Assembly (NCBI GenBank): GCA_946404865.1
Contig: CAMJFC010000004.1
Span: 1-64,000 of the forward strand
Length of the DNA: 64,000 nucleotides
Origin: an uncultured Prevotellaceae bacterium
Lineage (GTDB): Bacteria > Bacteroidota > Bacteroidia > Bacteroidales > Bacteroidaceae
Reading direction: 5' to 3'
Shown one piece after another: positions 56,757-64,000 of this stretch (positions are counted from its first letter, which is position 1; each line of letters begins with the position of its first letter). The notes beneath the pieces were generated by a model. It worked only from the letters and a program-made list of their open reading frames with translations. It was not told the DNA's origin and did no database searches. The translations under genes and the position numbers were made by a program.

Positions 56757-58499
56757 ATGAGAAAAATTTCCTTATTGTTCTGCTATATGCTCATGGCAAT
56801 GGCGGCAAATGCGCAGTACCCTCAAATCACAGGCGAGGCGAAACGCTTGATTGATTCATTAGAAGAAAGTTGGAAAGCACATAGCGACTCTGCATGGGAG
56901 GTCGCTTTCCCCATTGTGATTCAAGAAGCAAAAGAAGGAAGGCCCTACGTTCCTTGGGCTGCTCGTCCGTATGACTTGCGTCAGGCTGACATCCCTGCCT
57001 TCCCGGGAGCTGAAGGCGGTGGCATGTACACTTTCGGCGGACGTGGTGGCAAGGTGCTCACCGTGACCAATCTTAATGATGATGGTCCCGGTTCTTTCCG
57101 TTGGGCTTGTGAGCAGGGTGGGGCACGCATCGTCGTGTTCAATGTATCTGGTATCATCCGTCTGAAATCACCGATTTATGTGCGTGCTCCCTATATCACC
57201 ATCGCAGGACAGACAGCACCAGGCGAAGGTGTTATCATTGCAGGTGAATCATTCCAGGTTGATACCCACGATGTGATTGTCCGCCACATGCGCTTCCGCC
57301 GCGGCGAGACATTGGTGTGGCATCGTGAAGACTCTTTCGGTGGCAACCCTGTGGGTAACATCATGATTGACCACTGCTCATGCGAGTGGGGACTTGATGA
57401 GAATATCTCTTTCTACCGTCACATGTTCGACCTCGGCGATGGCAAGGCCAAACGCAAGGAACCTACTGTCAATGTGACCATCCAGAATAGTATCTCTGCC
57501 AAGGCGCTCGATACGTGGAACCACGCTTTCGGTTCGACCATCGGCGGCGAGAACACCACGTTCATGCGTAACCTCTGGGCTGACAATACCGGACGCAACC
57601 CGTCAATCGGATGGGGTGGGGTGTTCAACTATATCAACAACGTCGTTTACAACTGGGTTCACCGTACGGCCGACGGTGGCGAATACACCACGATGTCTAA
57701 TTTTATCAACAACTATTATAAACCCGGACCACTCACACCGAAAGATACTCCCGTCGGTCACCGTATCGTAAAGTCGGAGAGCCGCAGTGTCAATCTCTTC
57801 CCCTTTAAACAGTTCGGACGTGTCTATGCCTCCGGAAATATCATGGAAGGGTATCCTGCCATCACTGCCGACAACTGGAATGGCGGCATTCAGACGGCTG
57901 ACAAAGATGGTGAGATGGATGAAACAGAGAAGGCTCTCATGCGTTCCGACAAACCTTTCGTCATGGCTCCGGTGAGCATCATGGGTGCACAAGAGGCGTT
58001 TGAATGGGTGCTTCAACATGCGGGCGCTACTGTACCCTGTCGCGATATCGTTGACCAACGTATCATGGACGAGGTACGCACGGGTGTGGCATACTATGTG
58101 AAGGACTATGAGAAGAAGGTGAAAGACAATCCTTATGGTGATATGTGGGGATTGGACGTCAAGTCACAGAACGAGGAAGGGTTCTTCAAATACCGTCGTC
58201 TGCCGAAAGACTCTTATAAGGATGGCATCATCACCGACCCCCGACAGATGGGTGGCTATCCCGAATATCAAAAATGGAATCCTTGGAAAGATTCTGATGG
58301 TGACGGAATGCCCGATGAGTGGGAAAAAGCCAACGGTCTTAACCCTAATAATCCCGCAGACGCAATCCTTGACTGCAACGGCGACGGATATACCAATATC
58401 GAGAAATACATCAATGCCATACCCACAGGCACAAAGGTCGATTGGACCGACCTCAAAAACAACCACGACACGCTCGCCGAAAAAGGCAAACTGATGTAA
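56757..58499 (+). CDS. Secreted pectate lyase-like (PL1-type right-handed beta-helix)
   Basis: FPGAEGGGMYTFGGRGGKVLTVTNLNDDGPGSFRWACEQGGARIVVFNVSGIIRLKSPIYVRAPYITIAGQTAPGEGVII...VIVRHMRFR...IMIDHCSCEWGLDE. Confidence 0.87.
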   Translation: MRKISLLFCYMLMAMAANAQYPQITGEAKRLIDSLEESWKAHSDSAWEVAFPIVIQEAKEGRPYVPWAARPYDLRQADIPAFPGAEGGGMYTFGGRGGKVLTVTNLNDDGPGSFRWACEQGGARIVVFNVSGIIRLKSPIYVRAPYITIAGQTAPGEGVIIAGESFQVDTHDVIVRHMRFRRGETLVWHREDSFGGNPVGNIMIDHCSCEWGLDENISFYRHMFDLGDGKAKRKEPTVNVTIQNSISAKALDTWNHAFGSTIGGENTTFMRNLWADNTGRNPSIGWGGVFNYINNVVYNWVHRTADGGEYTTMSNFINNYYKPGPLTPKDTPVGHRIVKSESRSVNLFPFKQFGRVYASGNIMEGYPAITADNWNGGIQTADKDGEMDETEKALMRSDKPFVMAPVSIMGAQEAFEWVLQHAGATVPCRDIVDQRIMDEVRTGVAYYVKDYEKKVKDNPYGDMWGLDVKSQNEEGFFKYRRLPKDSYKDGIITDPRQMGGYPEYQKWNPWKDSDGDGMPDEWEKANGLNPNNPADAILDCNGDGYTNIEKYINAIPTGTKVDWTDLKNNHDTLAEKGKLM

Positions 58500-58552
58500 G
58501 CATATCTATAGTAACTATAGTGTCTATAGTATCTATCATATCTATCGTATCT

Positions 58553-59392
58553 ATGACTACAAAAAATCTACAACTCCTCGCAGAGAAAAACCGCAAACGA
58601 CTCGTAGAGGTCGTTTACAAGGCGAAGGCCGGCCATATCGGAGGCGACCTCTCATGCCTTAATGTGATGACTGCCCTCTATTTCCATGTCATGAAAGGGC
58701 TTGACCCCAACCAGCCCAAAGCACCTGAGCGCGACCGCTTCGTGCTCAGTAAAGGACATTGTGTAGAAGCGCTTTATGTTACGCTCGAAGCTAAAGGCTT
58801 TCTTCAACCCGAGATTCTTGATACGCTCGGACAGTTCGGGTCTATCCTCTCCGGTCACCCGACCATTGAGGTGCCGGGCATCGAGGTCAACAGTGGTGCG
58901 CTCGGTCATGGGCTTAGCATCGGCATCGGCATGGCTATTTCGGCGAAAATGAATAAAAAAGACTACCATACCTATGTGCTCATGGGTGATGGGGAACAGG
59001 GCGAAGGCTCTATCTACGAGGCGGCGATGGCGGCACACAAATACCAACTGGACAATCTCGTGGCGGTCATCGACCGCAACCACCTCCAAATCAGTGGCGA
59101 TACGGAGAATGTCATGCCCATCGACAGCATACGCGAGCGTTGGTCTGCCTTCGGGTGGGATGTCACCAGCATGAATGGTGATGACATGGACGACATTATC
59201 CGCACCTTTGATAAGATTGATTATCATAATCATGCACCGCATCTCATCATTAGCAACACCACGAAAGGAAAAGGAGTGAGTTTCATGGAAGGTATCGCTA
59301 AGTGGCATCATGGCGTACTAAACGAGCAGCAATGCCTTGATGCGGTTAAAGAGATTGAAGAACGAATCCGCCAATTAGAATCATCGATGTGA
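58553..59392 (+). CDS. Transketolase, N-terminal (TPP-binding) subunit
   Basis: AGHIGGDLSCLNVMTALYFHVM; VNSGALGHGLSIGIGMAIS; LMGDGEQGEGSIYEAAMAA. Confidence 0.92.
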   Translation: MTTKNLQLLAEKNRKRLVEVVYKAKAGHIGGDLSCLNVMTALYFHVMKGLDPNQPKAPERDRFVLSKGHCVEALYVTLEAKGFLQPEILDTLGQFGSILSGHPTIEVPGIEVNSGALGHGLSIGIGMAISAKMNKKDYHTYVLMGDGEQGEGSIYEAAMAAHKYQLDNLVAVIDRNHLQISGDTENVMPIDSIRERWSAFGWDVTSMNGDDMDDIIRTFDKIDYHNHAPHLIISNTTKGKGVSFMEGIAKWHHGVLNEQQCLDAVKEIEERIRQLESSM

Positions 59393-59489
59393 TTTCAATT
59401 GCAGCTATATTTCCTATATTTTTATAATATCTCTTTACCGCCTCTCTTTTTTTACTTTTTTACTCTTTTACTTTTTTACTTTTAACAAA

Positions 59490-60416
59490 ATGATTGCTTG
59501 CAGAAAAATGTTTACTGACACGCTGGTGGAGCTGGCACGTCAAGACAAAGATATTATTGCGGTGACAACGGATGCACGTGGTTCTGTCACCCTCGGCGAT
59601 TTTGCCGAACAATTACCTCAACAGTTCGTGGAATGTGGTATCGCGGAACAAGATGCTGTCGGTATTTCCGCAGGATTGGCACACAGCGGAAAGAAGGTGT
59701 TTTGCTGCGGACCAGCCTGTTTCTATGTCGCACGCTCTCTCGAACAGGTAAAGGTTGACCTCGCATATAGCGAGAATCCCGTCACCATTCTTGGTGTGAG
59801 TGGCGGCGTGGCCTATGGCGCTCTCGGTGCTACGCACCATTCGCTTCACGATATTGCGGCGCTTCGCACTTTCCCGGGTATGACCGTATGTCTGCCCAGC
59901 GATTGGAGGGTGACAAGAAAATTGGTCAAATTCCTTGTCGATTTCGACAAACCTTGTTATGTGCGCGTGGGACGGGCAGCTGTGCCTGATGTGTATGCTG
60001 ATGACAATTTTGCTTTCCAACTTGGAAAAGCCATCACGGTCACTGAGGGCAATGACTTGACCATCATTGCTACAGGCGAGACGGTCTATCATGCTTGGCA
60101 GGCCGCACTTGCGCTGAAAGAGAAGGGCATTGGCGCACGGGTACTTGACCTCTCATGGATAAAACCGTTCGACGAGGAGGCGGTGAGGAAAGCTGCAAGT
60201 GAAACGGGGCGTATCATCACTGTTGAGGAACACAGTCGGTTTGGTGGTCTCGGTGCCATGGTTTGCGAATGTCTCAGTGAACATCCCGTTCCTGTGCGTA
60301 TCATCGGCATTCCAGATGAGAATGTGGTGCATGGCACCAATGCCGAAATCTTCCATCATTACGGCATGGATGCGGAAGGCATCGTAGCATCAGCCCTCAA
60401 TTTCCTGAATGTTTAG
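59490..60416 (+). CDS. Transketolase, C-terminal subunit
   Basis: ECGIAEQDAVGISAGLAHSGKKVF; GVAYGALGATHHSLHDIAALRTFPGMTV; VEEHSRFGGLGAMV. Confidence 0.92.
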   Translation: MIACRKMFTDTLVELARQDKDIIAVTTDARGSVTLGDFAEQLPQQFVECGIAEQDAVGISAGLAHSGKKVFCCGPACFYVARSLEQVKVDLAYSENPVTILGVSGGVAYGALGATHHSLHDIAALRTFPGMTVCLPSDWRVTRKLVKFLVDFDKPCYVRVGRAAVPDVYADDNFAFQLGKAITVTEGNDLTIIATGETVYHAWQAALALKEKGIGARVLDLSWIKPFDEEAVRKAASETGRIITVEEHSRFGGLGAMVCECLSEHPVPVRIIGIPDENVVHGTNAEIFHHYGMDAEGIVASALNFLNV

Positions 60417-60502
60417 GGTTTAGGGTACAGTATTAAGCAGATTTCTTACCCCTGCTCCTTGCCCTCTGCCCCCAATTTCAAACCTCAAAACCTAAAATCT
60501 TC

Positions 60503-62038
60503 ATGTTCATCTCAATAGACCAAAGCACATCCTCCACCAAAGCCATGCTTTTTGACGAACAGTGCAAAATGCTGGCGCGTGCTAATGTTGACCACAAACA
60601 GTATTATCCGCAAGCGGGTTGGGTGGAACACGATGCAGAAGAAATCTACCAAAATATGGTAGAGGCCATTCGCAACTTACTCCAATCGGCATCCAACGTT
60701 ATTTCTCAATCTAACTACTCCTCCCCCTCGGGGGAGGCAGGGAGGGGGGCTTTCTCCCTCGCTATCACCAACCAACGTGAAACTGTGGTGGTTTGGGATA
60801 AAACAACGGGTAAACCCATTTACAATGCGCTCGTTTGGCAAGACAATAGAGGTGCAGCCCTTTGTCGGCAATTGCGCGAAGAGGGGTATGCGGAAATGGT
60901 GAAGGAGAAGACGGGACTGCTCATCGACCCGAATTTCTCTGCAACAGGCGTGCGATGGATTCTTGACCATGTAGAGCAAGCACAGGCGATGGCAGAACAG
61001 GGATTGCTGCTTATGGGCACCATTGACACCTGGCTCATTTGGCGGCTTACGCATGGACAGTCGTTTTACACCGATACGACCAATGCCTCTCGTACCATGC
61101 TCTTCAATATCCATACCATGCAATGGGATGACGATTTGCTGCGTCTGTTCCGTATTCCTCGTTCGATGATGGCAGAGGTGCTGCCATGCGACGCCATATA
61201 CGGGACAACGACGGTTGAGGGTATCTTCGAACAATCCATACCCATTGCCGGTGTCTTGGGCGACTCGCATGGGGCGCTTGTCGGACAGATGTGTTTCGCT
61301 GAGGGGGCCGGAAAAGTGACCTATGGCACAGGCTCTTCTGTCATGGTGAACATCGGTGAACAGCCCAAACCGGCTCCTGAAGGCCTCGTCACCTCTGTCG
61401 CTTTTTCTGCCTTCGGAAGGCATTACTATGGCTTTGAAGGGAATATCTATAGTACAGGAGCTACCCTGAAATGGATTGCCGACCAATTGCATCTGGTGGG
61501 ACATCCAGCTGAGATGGAGGCCGAGGCTGTGAAAGTGAACTCTACAGAAGGTGTCTATATCGTTCCCGCTTTTGCAGGTTTGGGCGCTCCGTGGTGGAAA
61601 CCTGATGCCAAGGCTGGTGTTATCGGCATGACCTTTGCCACGACACGTGCACATTTCCTTAGGGCGGCTCTTGAGTCTATCGCTTATCAAATCAAAGATT
61701 TGGTTCAGGTGATGACAAAGAGTTTCTCTACGGAGAACGCATCAGAAAAGGCTAAAGGTTTGTCTGAAATCTGTGCAGACGGCGGTCCTACGAAAAACCG
61801 CTTCCTCATGCAGTTCCAAGCCGACCTGCTCAATACACCGGTCATCTGTACAGAGGTGGAGGACGCCTCTGCATTGGGCGCTGTCATCATGAACGGCATC
61901 GCACGTAAGATATGGACTTCTCCCGAACAGGTTATTCCTTTGCGGAAAGTGACGCAAGTATTCACGCCTCATCCAGCATCAGATATAGATTCTCTATACC
62001 AAGGCTGGAGAAAAGCCGTAGAGAAAATCTGCTCGTAA
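60503..62038 (+). CDS. FGGY-family (GlpK-like) sugar kinase
   Basis: MFISIDQSTSSTKAMLFDEQ; ITNQRETVVVWDKTTGKPIYNALVWQDNRG; YGTGSSVMVNIG; ALGAVIMNGI. Confidence 0.87.
   Translation: MFISIDQSTSSTKAMLFDEQCKMLARANVDHKQYYPQAGWVEHDAEEIYQNMVEAIRNLLQSASNVISQSNYSSPSGEAGRGAFSLAITNQRETVVVWDKTTGKPIYNALVWQDNRGAALCRQLREEGYAEMVKEKTGLLIDPNFSATGVRWILDHVEQAQAMAEQGLLLMGTIDTWLIWRLTHGQSFYTDTTNASRTMLFNIHTMQWDDDLLRLFRIPRSMMAEVLPCDAIYGTTTVEGIFEQSIPIAGVLGDSHGALVGQMCFAEGAGKVTYGTGSSVMVNIGEQPKPAPEGLVTSVAFSAFGRHYYGFEGNIYSTGATLKWIADQLHLVGHPAEMEAEAVKVNSTEGVYIVPAFAGLGAPWWKPDAKAGVIGMTFATTRAHFLRAALESIAYQIKDLVQVMTKSFSTENASEKAKGLSEICADGGPTKNRFLMQFQADLLNTPVICTEVEDASALGAVIMNGIARKIWTSPEQVIPLRKVTQVFTPHPASDIDSLYQGWRKAVEKICS
60712..60757. 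repeat. REP-like palindrome copy E, inside coding sequence
   Basis: TAACTACTCCTCCCCCTCGGGGGAGGCAGGGAGGGGGGCTTTCTCC, same family as copies A/B; encodes NYSSPSGEAGRGAFS. Confidence 0.82.
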
Positions 62039-62148
62039 TTTTATTTTTTATCGGATTATTCTCCTTTTTACTTTATTTACCTCATTTGCCTCATTCACCC
62101 CATTCACCTCATTCATTCCCCATAAAAACCCATTAACCCCATAACAAT

Positions 62149-63573
62149 ATGAAAAACGGAAAAACTTGTTTCGGCGTGATCATCGGAACACGCGCATATT
62201 TCAATTCTGAACTGGCACGCGACGTGCGCAAACAACTACTCAAGACCATGGACGACCTCGGCTATGAGTATGTCATCTTGCCCGAGGACGCTACTCCCAC
62301 AGGTAGTAGCAGTATTGAGACTCGTGATGATGGCCTGAAAGTTTCAAAACAATTCCGTGCCCATCGTGATGAGATAGACGGTATTGTGGTTTCGTTACCT
62401 AATTTCGGTTTCGAGATTGGTATCATCAATGCCATCAGTGATGCTGACCTCAATGTGCCGGTGTTGGTTCAAGCGTGTGACGATGAGAATGACAAGGTTG
62501 ACCTTGACAGTCGCCGAGATGCTTTCTGCGGAAAAATCTCCGTCTGCAACAACCTCTATCAATATGGTATCCCTTTCACTGATACTACATTGCATACCTA
62601 TAGCATCAACAGTCCCTTGCTGGCTCAAGACCTTAAAAAATTTGCTGCTGTCTGTCGAGTGGTTAATGGACTCCGTCACTGCCGGCTTGGACAAATCGGT
62701 ACCCGGCCGCTCGGCTTCAATACCTGCCGGGCCAGTGAGAAACTGCTACAACGGAGTGGTATCACAGTGGTGCCTGCCGACCTCTCCGAGATTCTCTTTG
62801 CCGCTCAGAAGGTAAGTGACGACGACCCGAAGTTCAAGGAGATGTGCAGCCGTATTCACAACTATGCCAAGGTGCCGGAGAGCTACCGGGAGAAACTGAA
62901 CGTACAGGCTAAATTTGGTGTGGCGGTGGAGAATTGGATTGAGGCAAACGATGTGCAGGCGGTGGCCATCCAGTGCTGGGATTCGCTCGAGCAAAACTAT
63001 GGTTGCGCTCCCTGTATCACCATGTCCATGCTCAGTGACAAACTGATTCCTGCGGCTTGTGAGACAGACTTGGCTGGTGCCATCTCCATGTATGCGCTCG
63101 CACTCGCCAGCGAACAGGCTCCAGCCTTGCTCGACTGGAACAATAATTTTGCGGAGGAACGCAACAAATGCGTATGTACGCACTGCGGCAACTTCCCCAA
63201 ACAGTTCGTCGGAAACGATAACCTCAAACTGGGTCCGTTGGGAGTTCTTGGACGCACTCTCGGCAAGGTCAACACTTTCGGTGCTGTTTATGCGAAAGTG
63301 TCTGCGGGCGATTTCACGTTCTTCCGTATCTCTACGGACGACCCGAAGGGGTGTATCAAGGCATACCTCGGCAAGGGCGAAATCACGGATGAACCCTATG
63401 GCATGGATGGCTGTATCGCCGTGACAAAGGTGGATAACCTCCAAAAACTGATGAAATACATTTGTAAAAACGGATTCGAGCACCATGTGGCTATGTGCCG
63501 CACCGATGTGGTCGATATCCTCAATGAGGCCATTGAGACCTACCTCGGATGGAACCTCTATGTGCATGAATAA
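62149..63573 (+). CDS. L-fucose/L-arabinose isomerase-superfamily protein
   Basis: FGVIIGTRAYFNSELARDVRKQLLKTMDDLGYEYVILPEDATPTGSIETRDDGLK-type N-terminus; AVAIQCWDSLEQNYGCAPCITMSMLSDKLIPAACETDLAGAISMYAL. Confidence 0.82.
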   Translation: MKNGKTCFGVIIGTRAYFNSELARDVRKQLLKTMDDLGYEYVILPEDATPTGSSSIETRDDGLKVSKQFRAHRDEIDGIVVSLPNFGFEIGIINAISDADLNVPVLVQACDDENDKVDLDSRRDAFCGKISVCNNLYQYGIPFTDTTLHTYSINSPLLAQDLKKFAAVCRVVNGLRHCRLGQIGTRPLGFNTCRASEKLLQRSGITVVPADLSEILFAAQKVSDDDPKFKEMCSRIHNYAKVPESYREKLNVQAKFGVAVENWIEANDVQAVAIQCWDSLEQNYGCAPCITMSMLSDKLIPAACETDLAGAISMYALALASEQAPALLDWNNNFAEERNKCVCTHCGNFPKQFVGNDNLKLGPLGVLGRTLGKVNTFGAVYAKVSAGDFTFFRISTDDPKGCIKAYLGKGEITDEPYGMDGCIAVTKVDNLQKLMKYICKNGFEHHVAMCRTDVVDILNEAIETYLGWNLYVHE

Positions 63574-63576
63574 AAG

Positions 63577-63660
63577 AGAATATCTATAGCCTCTATGGTT
63601 TCTATAGTTTCTATGGTCTTTATAGTTTCTATAGTCACTACACTTTCTATAGTCTCTATA
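63577..63660 (+). repeat. TCTATAGTT low-complexity spacer upstream of DapA-family gene
   Basis: tctatagcctctatggtttctatagtttctatggtctttatagtttctatagtcactac... Confidence 0.85.
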
Positions 63661-63680
63661 AATTTAAATTTTTTCATTTG

Positions 63681-64000
63681 ATGCAAACAAAAAAATATTG
63701 TGGCGTGGTTGTCCCTATGGTGACTCCCGTCACTGAGAACGGTGTGCTCGATACGGCTTCTGTCGAGCGCATCGTCTCGTTCTTTGTCGTGAATGGTGTC
63801 TCACCCTTGCTCATGGGCACGACGGGCGAGGGTAATTCTGTCTCTCAGGCTGATGGCCTGAAACTCGTTGAGACGGCGGTAAAAGCACGTGACCTCAAAT
63901 GCTCTGACCCTCAAGAAAACAATTCTCCTTCCCCCTGTCCCCTGGCCCCTGCCACCATAATATATGCCGGACTGACGGGCAATTGTTTTGCTGAACAGTT
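63681..64000 (+). CDS. Dihydrodipicolinate synthase/NanA-family aldolase, N-terminal part (runs off window; absent from ORF track)
   Basis: MQTKKYCGVVVPMVTPVTENGVLDTASVERIVSFFVVNGVSPLLMGTTGEGNSVSQADGLKLVETAVKA...IIYAGLTGNCFAEQ. Confidence 0.88.
   Translation, partial: MQTKKYCGVVVPMVTPVTENGVLDTASVERIVSFFVVNGVSPLLMGTTGEGNSVSQADGLKLVETAVKARDLKCSDPQENNSPSPCPLAPATIIYAGLTGNCFAEQ

Noticed and set aside
58553-60416. Transketolase as a frameshifted pseudogene
   Set aside because: The two halves are separate ORFs with their own starts and a low-complexity spacer. This is the known two-subunit transketolase arrangement and conserved motifs are intact.
1-64000. CRISPR arrays, tRNA, rRNA and IS transposases
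   Set aside because: No regularly spaced direct repeats, no tRNA/rRNA-like sequence and no transposase or integrase ORF were recognised on inspection.

Overview
Bacteroidales/Prevotella-like chromosomal window (AT-rich TTTG-N20-TAnnTTTG promoters, GH/PL genes; genus is inference). Contents, left to right: (i) partial valS, rpoD, a GH9 cellulase, a small extra sigma-70 factor and a low-MW tyrosine phosphatase. (ii) A ~30.6 kb apparent transcription unit (about 5.84-36.55 kb) that starts with a recognisable promoter, a structured leader and an UpxY/NusG-like antiterminator. It encodes a contractile type VI secretion system (ClpV, TssB, TssC, two Hcp, VgrG, candidate effector, DUF2931-like and PAAR-like proteins, TssG, TssK, TssE, TssF, glucosaminidase-LysM, Ser/Thr kinase) and ends in a strong terminator. 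In the middle of this unit is what looks like a complete ubiquitin-like conjugation pathway: a ubiquitin-like protein with an LxDYNIQxxxxLHL...G C-terminus, an E2 with HPNI...GHVCL, a membrane-anchored JAMM protein (HSHPGLGVFFSNAD), a membrane vWA/RING-H2/FHA protein and a ThiF/E1 with a C-terminal extension. The E2, two envelope proteins, JAMM and vWA-RING-FHA genes are chained by consecutive 4-bp ATGA overlaps. No TssJ/L/M was recognised. The coupled envelope proteins are therefore candidates for a Ub-machinery-bearing trans-envelope complex; this is the main candidate for a previously undescribed system. (iii) An ~8 kb restriction/defence-like island (N6 MTase, DinD-RhuM fusion, SF2 helicase, small helicase-associated-like protein, GIY-YIG/ASCH) bracketed by two ~63-bp imperfect direct repeats, each a nested palindrome. 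(iv) A carbohydrate region with GH95, STN-esterase, a three-part GH43-like/BNR-like/(alpha/alpha)6 enzyme, a duplicated beta-helix-like protein, a PL1-like lyase, split transketolase, FGGY kinase, fucose-isomerase-like protein and DapA-family aldolase, invaded (also in frame inside genes) by a GC-rich REP-like palindrome family. All family calls are by eye from motifs; no searches were run.
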